Source of the DNA: JADKIH01 sp031367345
GTDB lineage: Bacteria > Bacteroidota > Bacteroidia > AKYH767-A > 2013-40CM-41-45
DNA: 54,095 nucleotides
Assembly (NCBI GenBank): GCA_031367345.1
Contig: JANLPR010000171.1
Coordinates: 1 to 54,095 of the forward strand
Direction: 5' to 3'
A model generated the notes under the pieces. It saw nothing but the letters and a program-made list of their open reading frames with translations, did no database searches and was not told the origin of the DNA. The position numbers and the translations under genes were made by a program. How positions within the stretch are numbered: position 1 is the stretch's first letter; each line of letters opens with the position of its first letter. Of this stretch, positions 36,529 through 44,753 are shown piece after piece.

Positions 36529-36891
36529 TTATGAGTTTATTTCGTCTTTTTTCTTCGTGCTAAAAAAGCTCAAGACGATTTCGCTGTAATACCGAACCAT
36601 CATCAGTAGTCCTATTATAAAAAAGACAATTGCCAATGGTCTGGTCTGGTCTTGAAAGTAGAATTCCCCAATCATCCATATTGAGTTTGCTATAATCCAA
36701 AAACTGACAGCAAGATTGTGAACTAGTTCCGCACGGTCTTTCCTGTTTATATAGGCAATATAAAGGGCTAGGCCAACGGTTGGCCAGATCATGACCATTC
36801 CTGCTGTTTTGGAAAGAGAAACCCAACACAAGTCTTTAATGAGCCAAAGGAAGATGTGGAAGTTTTCTTTTTTTCGAATTGATGGTACCAT
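36529..36891 (-). CDS. Hypothetical membrane protein
   Basis: A 120-aa protein (126 aa from the upstream ATG at 36909) with at least three transmembrane segments: the region WLIKDLCWVSLSKTAGMVMIWP (about residues 15-36), AVSFWIIANSIWMIGEFYF, and LAIVFFIIGLLMMVRYY. The stretch KENFHIFLWLIKDLCW recalls a small family seen in Bacteroidota, but I cannot name a function. No partner gene is evident. Confidence 0.65.
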   Translation of the reverse strand: MVPSIRKKENFHIFLWLIKDLCWVSLSKTAGMVMIWPTVGLALYIAYINRKDRAELVHNLAVSFWIIANSIWMIGEFYFQDQTRPLAIVFFIIGLLMMVRYYSEIVLSFFSTKKKDEINS

Positions 36892-36993
36892 GCGTAGATT
36901 GTAGGTCATTCTCTACGCAATTCAATTAATTTAGTTTAAGTGCAACTCAAATAAGGAACATATTCATTCGGGGAAATGAACTTTAAGTTCTAC

Positions 36994-37506
36994 CTATTTA
37001 ATTAGATTCACGATCTCGTCACTCATCGGACTGGTTCTTGTTTTAAATCGATGAATCAGTTTTCCGTTTTCATCAAGTAAAAATTTTTCGAAATTCCATT
37101 TAATGTCTCCTGTAAAATCCGGATTTGGTTCTGTTGTTAGCCAGGCAAAAAGTGGATCAATACCATTACCTTTCACCGAAACTTTTCCCATCATCGGAAA
37201 CGTAACACCATAATTCTTTGAACAAAAACTTTTTATTTCACTGTTAGTTCCGGGTTCTTGTCCACCAAAATTATTTGCCGGAAATCCTACGATTACTAAT
37301 TTGTCTTTGTATGTGGAATAAAGTTTTTGCAAATCTTCATACTGAGGTGTAAATCCACATTCGGAAGCAGTATTAACGATCAATATTTTTTTTCCTTTGA
37401 ATGCTGTCAGATCAAAAGTAGCCCCTTCAATATTTTTAACTTTAAAGTCGAATAAGGTAGTACTTGTAAATGTCATAGCCAATATGGTAAGGAGTAACGT
37501 TTTCAT
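36994..37506 (-). CDS. Glutathione peroxidase family protein
   Basis: A 170-aa thioredoxin-fold peroxidase of the GPx family with a signal-like N-terminus. Catalytic residues are Cys50 (ASECGFTPQY), Gln83 (NNFGGQEPG) and Trp137 with Asn138 (GDIKWNFEKFL). Cys replaces selenocysteine, so it probably uses thioredoxin rather than glutathione. I use the ATG at 37506; a GTG at 37527 is in frame. It begins 33 nt after the patatin gene stop and may share its transcript. Confidence 0.93.
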   Translation of the reverse strand: MKTLLLTILAMTFTSTTLFDFKVKNIEGATFDLTAFKGKKILIVNTASECGFTPQYEDLQKLYSTYKDKLVIVGFPANNFGGQEPGTNSEIKSFCSKNYGVTFPMMGKVSVKGNGIDPLFAWLTTEPNPDFTGDIKWNFEKFLLDENGKLIHRFKTRTSPMSDEIVNLIK

Positions 37507-37539
37507 AATTAGTTTTTGTAGTAACACTTAGAATGTAAA

Positions 37540-39837
37540 TTAGTTTAATGCACTTTGGTTAAAAATAAAATAACCAAAATGGAATAGAAAACTAAACGAA
37601 TTTGTTCTCATATCGGCATAATTTACCATAAGAGCAATTGGGCCTAATGGCGAGTGGAATACTAATCCTGTAGAAGCAATATAATATCGACTTTCAAAAG
37701 GTTTGCCATAAGTAGTTTTTTTATCGGCGGTTTGAAGCAGCTCTTGATATGGTTGAAAAGCATATCCTTCTATTCGTATGTCAATATTGTTCCGCAACGC
37801 AAAAACATTTCGAGTCCCGATTGCAGCATAATTATGCGAATGTAAAATAGGAAGGAAAACAGTATTTAATTCTTGAATAGGAGTGAATCCCGGACTGTTT
37901 AAAGCTGTAGAAATATAATTTGCAAAGAACTGCATATTGCTTGTAGCCATTTCTCCATAAAATCCAAAACGCATTCGTCCTATTCTTCTAAAGTAATTTT
38001 CATAGGTAAATTTCAATTGAAACCAATCGTGAAAATCAATTTGAGTAGAACGATCAATAGATGTCGTTCCAGGAACTGTAATTTCTTTTAAATTGCAATA
38101 CTGAAGTTTTGCACTTAGAAAAGTACCCTGACTTGCATACTCTTTTCGATTCAGTGTGCTTACTTCAAAAAGTGCAGAACCTATTGGACCGTCTAATGAT
38201 GAATTGTCTGCGGTGTCAGTCGATAAAAAATCTTTTGTTTGATAGTAATCGTCAGATATTCTAATGTAAGAACCATTCAAAACAATTTTTCCTTTGTTCC
38301 TACTTGGGAAACCAATGTTTAACCCAAATAAATAATCGCTTTTTAAAATGTACGATGGTTTTTGCTCGGTAAAAAAAGTATTGTTACTACTCCTAAAAAA
38401 ATCATATTGATTTAAAGTAACGTCTGATTCTAGAAAGAAAGGTAGTTTTTTTGGTGAGTCTAATCGAACACGCACTTGCCCGCTAGTGTATAGTTTTCCG
38501 AAGTAAAAATTTCCGCTAAAGTTATAAGAACTCCTATTCCATACATTGTATTGTAATCCAATGAAAGCTTCACTCACAGGTTTAGAAGAAACATTTCCAC
38601 CAAATTGTGTTATAAAATCTTTTTCTCTTTTTATATTTATTGATAAATCGAAAAATCCTGTTTCCTTATTATATTTAAGCAAAGGATAAATTGCTTTAAC
38701 ATTAGGATTTGCTACTAACTGATAATAATTTGATTTAAGTTTTGAAAGCAGTACAGGTTTTGAACTTGGTTTAATAATATTTCTAACATACTCGGCTTGT
38801 CTTGAATTGACACCACTGATTGTTACTTGATCAATTTTTACTTCAGGTAATGAGTTTCTGTATTTTTTTCTCTTTTCATTTAACTCTTCAAGTGGTATTC
38901 TGCGAGGAATATTAATTAACATGTGAGCGATTTCTTTTTGAGCCGATTGATAACCTTCGTCAATGATTTCACCGATTCTTCCAAAGTCGAATAATCCGAA
39001 ACGATTTGTATTCGACTCAACTAATATTCCATTTTCACAAATCACCGAGAAACTGGTAGGTGTTGTCATCATTGCCCTTATTTGAGAAATAATATTTCCT
39101 TCAGAAGTAGGAGTAGAGGTGCCTGATGCATTGGAACCGATAATGATATCCGGTTGAAATTCTTTTAGTAAAATATCGGCAGGGAAGTTATTGTACATTC
39201 CTCCATCATATAATATAGTTCCATTGTAAAGCACCGGTTTAAAATAAAAAGGATAAGCTGATGAAGCCCTGACAGCTGTTGCCAAATCTCCATCCTTAAA
39301 AACGATTGTCTTCTTATTTTCAATATCTGCAGCTACACACCTAAATGGAACAAAGAGAGAATCGAAATTGTAGTTCGCTTTAGCAATTGCGCCTGCTGTA
39401 CTTTCCATGAGTGAATAATCGTAAGGAATAGAGCTGACAATGCTTGTTGGAATTGAAGTAGAGATGATCGAATCCAACGAAAACTTTAAACTGATCCAGG
39501 AAGCATTTTCTTCTTTCTTAGTAAAATAGTAAACGTAGTTTTCGTCGATAATACCATTCGCCCAATTATAAAAATCATCTGTGTGAACAATGGAGTCCAT
39601 CTCCTTTCCTGAAAATCCTGATGAATACATACACGCTACAATTGCTCCGGCAGATGTTCCGGCGATATAGTCTATTGGAATATTGTTTTCTTCCATCGCT
39701 TTGATAACGCCAATGTGAGCCATACCTCGTGCGCCACCTCCACTCAATACCAATCCAACTTTCTGAGACTTTGATTCAAAGTTCATTAAAAGTAATGCCA
39801 GAATAAAAATGAAATGAATTAAAGTTTTATTGTACAC
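37540..39837 (-). CDS. Patatin-like phospholipase fused to an outer-membrane barrel (GTG start)
   Basis: A 765-aa two-domain protein. After a signal peptide, a patatin domain (from about residue 25) has the oxyanion loop GLVLSGGGARG, the nucleophile GTSAG (Ser62) and the catalytic aspartate DGG in YDGGMYNN. The C-terminal half is a 16-strand-type surface-antigen barrel ending GYFIFNQSALN. This places the lipase at the cell surface or periplasm, as in the PlpD type of autotransporter. The start codon is GTG (39837), fixed by the signal peptide since the next Met is at residue 18. It precedes the GPx gene and follows the helical-backbone protein gene. Confidence 0.88.
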   Translation of the reverse strand: MYNKTLIHFIFILALLLMNFESKSQKVGLVLSGGGARGMAHIGVIKAMEENNIPIDYIAGTSAGAIVACMYSSGFSGKEMDSIVHTDDFYNWANGIIDENYVYYFTKKEENASWISLKFSLDSIISTSIPTSIVSSIPYDYSLMESTAGAIAKANYNFDSLFVPFRCVAADIENKKTIVFKDGDLATAVRASSAYPFYFKPVLYNGTILYDGGMYNNFPADILLKEFQPDIIIGSNASGTSTPTSEGNIISQIRAMMTTPTSFSVICENGILVESNTNRFGLFDFGRIGEIIDEGYQSAQKEIAHMLINIPRRIPLEELNEKRKKYRNSLPEVKIDQVTISGVNSRQAEYVRNIIKPSSKPVLLSKLKSNYYQLVANPNVKAIYPLLKYNKETGFFDLSINIKREKDFITQFGGNVSSKPVSEAFIGLQYNVWNRSSYNFSGNFYFGKLYTSGQVRVRLDSPKKLPFFLESDVTLNQYDFFRSSNNTFFTEQKPSYILKSDYLFGLNIGFPSRNKGKIVLNGSYIRISDDYYQTKDFLSTDTADNSSLDGPIGSALFEVSTLNRKEYASQGTFLSAKLQYCNLKEITVPGTTSIDRSTQIDFHDWFQLKFTYENYFRRIGRMRFGFYGEMATSNMQFFANYISTALNSPGFTPIQELNTVFLPILHSHNYAAIGTRNVFALRNNIDIRIEGYAFQPYQELLQTADKKTTYGKPFESRYYIASTGLVFHSPLGPIALMVNYADMRTNSFSFLFHFGYFIFNQSALN

Positions 39838-39858
39838 GTAGATTTCGAGTGATCTTAT

Positions 39859-40647
39859 TTAATGGACATTTAATAACGAAGTATGCAAATTTAAAAAATA
39901 TAAGGGAGCTTTCATCAATCTTGATCCATACCATGAAAACATTTCGCCGTCAACCATCACGATTTTACTCTGTGGTAACAATGTTTTGAAGTGTTCAACG
40001 TCTTTCTCCTTAAATGGAAATGGTTCCGACGAAAGAAGTAATACTTCAGGATTTAATTGAATTAGCGCTTCTTCCGATAATACTGGATAGCGCATTTGAT
40101 CATGGGTTAAATTGATAAATCCTGCTTTCTCCATCATATCATCGATAAACGTATCACCGCCTACCGTCATAATGGGATTATTCCAGATCAAATAAATTGC
40201 TTTGTTTTTTGAAGTCAATTGTAATGTAGCAAATTCGGATTCTATCTTCTCAATAATTCTAGTCGAGGTGTCTACTTGTTCTATTATTTGGCCGATGCTC
40301 CGAAGCATTTGAAGTGCAGAGGAAAGATTTTTTATGTCTGAAGTCCAAACGTTAAATTCTTTTTGCAGTACTTCAATCTGTTCTTTGTTATTTTCTTCTT
40401 TGTTTGCAATGATCAAATCCGGTTTTAATTCCCGAATTTTTGCTATCGATAAATTTTTTGTTCCCCCAACTCTTGTTTTTTCTTTCCACCATAAATTAGG
40501 GTGTATGCAAAATTTTGTGACACCAATTACTTCATCGTTTAGTCCTAAATCAAACAACAGTTCTGTTTGAGATGGCACCACAGATATTATTCTATGTGGT
40601 TTCTCAGCCATTTCAAAATAATGTCCTGTTTGATCTACTATTTTCAT
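39859..40647 (-). CDS. Helical-backbone metal receptor (BtuF/FhuD-like) without a signal peptide
   Basis: A 262-aa protein of the periplasmic-binding-protein class III group (vitamin B12/siderophore-binding fold): RIISVVPSQTELLFDLGLNDEVIGVTKFC, then LKPDLIIANKEEN and TVGGDTFIDDMMEKAGF in the order of the BtuF fold. It has no signal peptide at the ATG (40647) or in the preceding frame, so it would be cytosolic or needs another export route. No ABC permease is nearby. It is co-oriented with the patatin-barrel gene. Confidence 0.8.
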   Translation of the reverse strand: MKIVDQTGHYFEMAEKPHRIISVVPSQTELLFDLGLNDEVIGVTKFCIHPNLWWKEKTRVGGTKNLSIAKIRELKPDLIIANKEENNKEQIEVLQKEFNVWTSDIKNLSSALQMLRSIGQIIEQVDTSTRIIEKIESEFATLQLTSKNKAIYLIWNNPIMTVGGDTFIDDMMEKAGFINLTHDQMRYPVLSEEALIQLNPEVLLLSSEPFPFKEKDVEHFKTLLPQSKIVMVDGEMFSWYGSRLMKAPLYFLNLHTSLLNVH

Positions 40648-40652
40648 TCGTT

Positions 40653-40691
40653 AAAAATAAAAAAACCCTTACGATCTACGAAAGGGTTTTT
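40653..40691 (-). terminator. Terminator downstream of the cystathionine beta-synthase gene
   Basis: On the minus strand AAAAACCCTT pairs with AAGGGTTTTT around an 11-nt loop and is followed by TTATTTTT, after the end of the gene at 40714. Confidence 0.75.
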
Positions 40692-40713
40692 ATGTTTTAG
40701 TGTTGCATAATTT

Positions 40714-42099
40714 TTATTTAACCAATGCTTCAACAATATCACTTTTGGTAAGTATATATGTGCCTCCGGCTTTAAAGTCTTTTATCAAAACAGCCATTCG
40801 GTCACCGGAAATCATGTTTGATAGCTCATCGATAGAGGTAGAAATATCTACAAAAGGAAGAGCTTCTTTCATGATTGTTTCAACAGCATTCTCTTTTGCA
40901 TTTGGGTTTTTCAAGATGTAATCGTAAACTTGATTTTCAAAAAGCGAACCAATAATCCGGTCGTCGGTAGAAACTGGAATTTGTGAAAAGTGATTTTCAT
41001 TCATCAGTTTTAAAGCTGAGCCGATGGTTTCTTTTTTGTCGATCGTCACTAATTCAATATTTTTTCTGTTCGATAAAATATCTTTTGCCGTCATGCCTTT
41101 TTTATCAATATAACCCATTTTGCGCATCCACTCATCGTTGAAAATTTTTGCTAAATAACGTGTTCCGTGATCGTGAAAAATAATTACAACTACATCGTCT
41201 TTTTTAAGTTGGTCTTTTAATTGGAATAATCCTGCAAGAGCAGAACCCGCTGAATAGCCAACCCAAATTCCTTCTTTCTGAACAATCTCTCGTGTCATCA
41301 AAGCCGCATCTTTATCTGTAACTTTTTCAAAAAGATCGATCAAGTCGAAGTCCACATTTTTAGGAAGAAAATCTTCTCCAATACCTTCAGTTACGTAAGG
41401 ATAAATTTCATTTTTATCGAAGATTCCTGTCTCTTTGTATTTTTTAAATACCGACCCATAGGTATCAATTCCCCAAACCTTAATGTTCGGATTTTTTTCT
41501 TTTAAATATTTAGCGGTTCCTGAAATTGTTCCTCCGGTTCCTACACCAACTACAAAATGAGTAATCTTTCCATCTGTTTGATCCCAAATCTCAGGACCAG
41601 TCTGCTCATAATTAGCTTGAGCATTTGAAGGGTTATCGTATTGATTGGGGTAAAAAGAATTTTTAGTTTCTTTACTTAATCGAGCGGCAACTGAATAGTA
41701 CGAACGTGGATCTTCGGGTTCTACATTCGTTGGACAAACAATTACTTCTGCACCAAAAGCACGAAGCGCATCAACCTTTTCTTTCGACTGTTTATCGGTT
41801 GTTGCAAAAATACATTTATAGCCTTTTACTATGGCCGCAATGGCAAGTCCCATTCCTGTGTTGCCGGAAGTACCTTCAATAATAGTTCCACCCGGTTTTA
41901 ATATTCCTGATTTTTCAGCATCTTCAATCATCTTTAATGCCATGCGATCTTTAATAGAATTGCCGGGATTAAAAGTTTCAACTTTTGCATAAACGGTAGC
42001 TTCAATGCCCTCAACCACTTTATTCAATCGTACCATTGGAGTATTGCCGATTGATTCAAGAATGTTGTCGCATGTTTTCTTTGTTGGATTCATTGCCAT
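40714..42099 (-). CDS. Cystathionine beta-synthase
   Basis: PLP enzyme that joins homocysteine and serine, or possibly works as a cysteine synthase. The 461-aa protein has the PLP lysine in NPGNSIKDRM (Lys50), the phosphate loop EGTSGNTGMGLA, VGVGTGGTISGT, and two C-terminal CBS domains (about residues 335-460, GMTAKDILSNRKNIELV and following) that set regulation in eukaryotic CBS. The start may be Met1 (42099) or Met3. A good promoter is at 42140-42170. Confidence 0.93.
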   Translation of the reverse strand: MAMNPTKKTCDNILESIGNTPMVRLNKVVEGIEATVYAKVETFNPGNSIKDRMALKMIEDAEKSGILKPGGTIIEGTSGNTGMGLAIAAIVKGYKCIFATTDKQSKEKVDALRAFGAEVIVCPTNVEPEDPRSYYSVAARLSKETKNSFYPNQYDNPSNAQANYEQTGPEIWDQTDGKITHFVVGVGTGGTISGTAKYLKEKNPNIKVWGIDTYGSVFKKYKETGIFDKNEIYPYVTEGIGEDFLPKNVDFDLIDLFEKVTDKDAALMTREIVQKEGIWVGYSAGSALAGLFQLKDQLKKDDVVVIIFHDHGTRYLAKIFNDEWMRKMGYIDKKGMTAKDILSNRKNIELVTIDKKETIGSALKLMNENHFSQIPVSTDDRIIGSLFENQVYDYILKNPNAKENAVETIMKEALPFVDISTSIDELSNMISGDRMAVLIKDFKAGGTYILTKSDIVEALVK

Positions 42100-42139
42100 A
42101 ATAGGAATGTTTGTATTTTAATGGTTCTTAAATGAGCTG

Positions 42140-42170
42140 CAAATTTAATAAAGTAAGCCGAAAAGCTCAA
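42140..42170 (-). promoter_or_regulatory. Promoter of the cystathionine beta-synthase gene
   Basis: TTG (42170-42168), 20 nt spacer, TAAATTTG (42147-42140), a perfect TAnnTTTG match. It overlaps the very end of the upstream permease gene (stop codon at 42167). Predicted start near 42133, with a leader of about 34 nt. Confidence 0.7.
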
Positions 42171-43390
42171 GAATATCTGATTGCACTTAAAGGCTTGATT
42201 TTGGTGATAATAAGCGTTGGAATTACCATCATCGCCAAACAAACTAGAAGTGTACCCGCGTTTAAAAGAAAAAAATATGAGAATGAAAAATCGATTGGGA
42301 CATAGCTGATGTAATAGCTTTGCTCATCGAGATGAATGAATTTAAATTTTTCTTGCAAATAAATAAAACCGAGACCGAGTATATTTCCCCAAAGCAATCC
42401 TTTACCAGTTAGAAAACCTGCCAGATAAACGAAGATTTTTCGTATACTCACATTCGGACTACCTAATGCTTTGAGCATACCGATCATATTGATTCTTTCA
42501 AGAATGATGATCAATAAAGCAGAGATCATATTCATTCCCGAAACAACGATCATTAGTGTAATGATGATGATGGCGTTGATGTTTTGAAGTCCAAGCCAAT
42601 CGAAAATTTGAGGATAGATTTCTTTGATTGTACGAGCGTTTAATTCGGAAGGAGTAAGAGCATAAATTGCAGCACCTACTTTATCCAAATGATCAAAATT
42701 GCGAAGTGAAATTTCAAAACCTCCTACTTGATCGGTACTCCAATCGTTTAGTTTTTGGATTTGAGCTATATCGCAAAAGAGATAAAGTTTATCAAACTCT
42801 TCAAGTCCGGTATTGTATATTCCCGCTATATGAAAACGGCGTGCTCTCGGTGGTTGCTGAATATAAAATGTAATCAGATCGTCGCCAACTTTCAGTTTTA
42901 ATTTATTTGCCAGCAATTCTGAGATAACGATCGAGTCATTCGGCGCCGCAGGATTTGAGGAGAAAATTTTTCCTGCAATCAGATGTTTTTTGAAATACGA
43001 CCAATCGAAATCTACTCCGATTCCTTTGGTTACAACACCTTCAATTTGATCTTTTGCTTTTACGATTGCAGGCTTCGTTGCAAAAACTTGAATGTGTTTT
43101 ATCTCCGGATCTTTTTTTAGAGTGGAGATAAAAGCTTGATTTTTGTCTAGAGGTCTGCTCTCATACGAATTATTTCCATCGTAATTATTGATCTGAACAT
43201 GCGACCCAAAACCTATAACTTTATTTCGTATTTCTTTTTTAAATCCGATAACAATTGAGATGGCTACAATCATAATGGCAAAGCCAATGGCTACACCGGC
43301 CAAGGCTATGCGAATAATAGGCCGAGAGGTAAAGTTTTTTTTGTCTTTACTAAATGCCAGTCGTTTTGCTATAAAAAGCTCAAGATTCAA
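42167..43390 (-). CDS. LolC/LolE-type ABC transporter permease (TTG start)
   Basis: A 407-aa inner-membrane permease of the FtsX/LolCE type, probably releasing lipoproteins from the inner membrane. Features are MNLELFIAKRLAFSKD, a first membrane segment (IALAGVAIGFAIMIVAISIVIGF), a large periplasmic domain (about residues 55-260) and three C-terminal segments (MISALLIIILERINMIGMLKALG and following). The start codon is TTG at 43390; family members begin at exactly this residue, and no ATG lies upstream. The ATPase LolD is not in the window. It is divergent from namZ. Confidence 0.88.
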   Translation of the reverse strand: MNLELFIAKRLAFSKDKKNFTSRPIIRIALAGVAIGFAIMIVAISIVIGFKKEIRNKVIGFGSHVQINNYDGNNSYESRPLDKNQAFISTLKKDPEIKHIQVFATKPAIVKAKDQIEGVVTKGIGVDFDWSYFKKHLIAGKIFSSNPAAPNDSIVISELLANKLKLKVGDDLITFYIQQPPRARRFHIAGIYNTGLEEFDKLYLFCDIAQIQKLNDWSTDQVGGFEISLRNFDHLDKVGAAIYALTPSELNARTIKEIYPQIFDWLGLQNINAIIIITLMIVVSGMNMISALLIIILERINMIGMLKALGSPNVSIRKIFVYLAGFLTGKGLLWGNILGLGFIYLQEKFKFIHLDEQSYYISYVPIDFSFSYFFLLNAGTLLVCLAMMVIPTLIITKIKPLSAIRYS

Positions 43391-43399
43391 TCTAATGTG

Positions 43400-43407
43400 T
43401 ATTTTTG
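43400..43407 (+). promoter_or_regulatory. Candidate -7 element of namZ
   Basis: TATTTTTG fits TAnnTTTG perfectly, 23 nt ahead of the namZ ATG (43431). No TTG partner in range was seen. Confidence 0.4.
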
Positions 43408-43430
43408 CAATGATAATGAAATAACCTGTA

Positions 43431-44630
43431 ATGAAAGTACGTGCCGCTCACTTATTGTTTTTACTATTGACTATTAGTTTTGCATTTCAATGTAAAGCTA
43501 AAGATAAGAATCGTGTAGTTTCCGGTGCAGAACACACCGAACAATATTTTCCACTTTTGAAGGGTAAGAAGATCGCAGTAGTTGCCAACCAAACTGCAAC
43601 ATTGGGAGAGCATCATTTGGTAGACTCATTAAAGAAAAGTGGCATAACAATAAAATGTGTGTTTGCTCCGGAGCATGGGTTTAGAGGCGAAGCAGGAGCC
43701 GGCGATAAAATAGCAAGTGGTATAGACAAACAAACAGGAATTCCAATTATTTCACTTTATGGTAAGCATTTAAAGCCATCGGCAAAAGATTTAGAAGGAG
43801 TAAAAGTAGTTGTGTTCGATATTCAAGATGTAGGTGTTCGATTTTACACATACATCAGTACCCTGCAATATGTAATGGAGGCCTGTGCAGACCTCAAAAT
43901 AAAACTGCTTGTCTTAGATCGTCCAAATCCGAATGGTTATTATGTAGATGGTCCGGTGATGAAAAAAGAATTTTCAAGTTTCGTCGGTTTACAGCCTATC
44001 CCAATTGTGTATGGAATGACAATAGGTGAGTATGCTAAAATGCTAAATGGAGAAGGATGGTTAGAGAATAAGAAACGATGCGATCTTACCGTTATTAAAT
44101 TGGAAAATTACACGCATGAATCCAGACCTGTTTTGCGTGTGTCACCATCGCCCAATTTGCCCGATATGGATGCAATTTATTTGTATCCTAGTTTTTGTTT
44201 GTTTGAAGGAACGCATGTAAGTTTAGGTAGAGGTACATCTAGGCCATTTCGAGTAATAGGTTTTCCCGGTTACAAAAAAAATGGTGCTGAACGCGATACT
44301 TCTTTCACGCCAAAAAATATTCCTGGTGTTGCAATGAATCCACCATACGTTGATACATTGTGTAGAGGGTTAAGTTTTATTGGCAAAGGATATGAGGTAA
44401 GAAATAAAGGAGAGGTGAATGTGGAAGTGCTAAGTTTTATGTATGAGCGATTTGGTGAAAAAGATAAATTCTTTAATTCGTTTTTCAATAAGCTGGCAGG
44501 AAACGATGAATTACAAAAACAAATCAAAGCACATAAAACTCAAGCAGAAATAAAAAAAACGTGGCAAAAAGATCTTGCTCTTTTTAAGACAATTCGTAAA
44601 AAATATTTGCTATACGATGACTTCAAATGA
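43431..44630 (+). CDS. namZ: Exo-beta-N-acetylmuramidase NamZ family protein (DUF1343)
   Basis: A 399-aa protein of the DUF1343/NamZ family; the described member removes MurNAc from muropeptides in wall recycling. A lipoprotein-type signal (LTISFAFQC, Cys21) precedes the family blocks VANQTATLGEHHLVDSL, CVFAPEHGFRGEAGAG, DIQDVGVRFYTYISTL and LDRPNPNGYYVDGP, plus GTHVSLGRGTSRPF. The ATG at 43431 matches the signal peptide. It is divergent from the LolC/E permease and convergent with the aminotransferase gene. Confidence 0.9.
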   Translation: MKVRAAHLLFLLLTISFAFQCKAKDKNRVVSGAEHTEQYFPLLKGKKIAVVANQTATLGEHHLVDSLKKSGITIKCVFAPEHGFRGEAGAGDKIASGIDKQTGIPIISLYGKHLKPSAKDLEGVKVVVFDIQDVGVRFYTYISTLQYVMEACADLKIKLLVLDRPNPNGYYVDGPVMKKEFSSFVGLQPIPIVYGMTIGEYAKMLNGEGWLENKKRCDLTVIKLENYTHESRPVLRVSPSPNLPDMDAIYLYPSFCLFEGTHVSLGRGTSRPFRVIGFPGYKKNGAERDTSFTPKNIPGVAMNPPYVDTLCRGLSFIGKGYEVRNKGEVNVEVLSFMYERFGEKDKFFNSFFNKLAGNDELQKQIKAHKTQAEIKKTWQKDLALFKTIRKKYLLYDDFK

Positions 44631-44650
44631 GTGAGTGGTGAGTGGTAAGT
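44630..44650 (+). repeat. Heptad array, three units
   Basis: AGTGAGT, GGTGAGT and GGTAAGT follow each other at exact 7-bp spacing, beginning at the last base of the namZ stop codon. They share the word family seen at 53573-53593. Confidence 0.7.
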
Positions 44651-44695
44651 TGACAATCCTAAAAAAATTGGTTGACCGTTTTTGATTTAATCAAC

Positions 44696-44751
44696 AATCA
44701 TTAATGATTAATGATTAATCATTCTTCATTAATCATTACTCACTCTTCCTT
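44696..44751 (-). repeat. Heptad array, eight units
   Basis: Read on the plus strand the heptads are AATCATT, AATGATT, AATGATT, AATCATT, CTTCATT, AATCATT, ACTCACT and CTTCCTT. The array ends 2 nt before the aminotransferase stop codon. On the minus strand one unit is AGTGAGT, identical to the first unit of the array at 44630. Confidence 0.7.
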
Positions 44752-44753
44752 TT

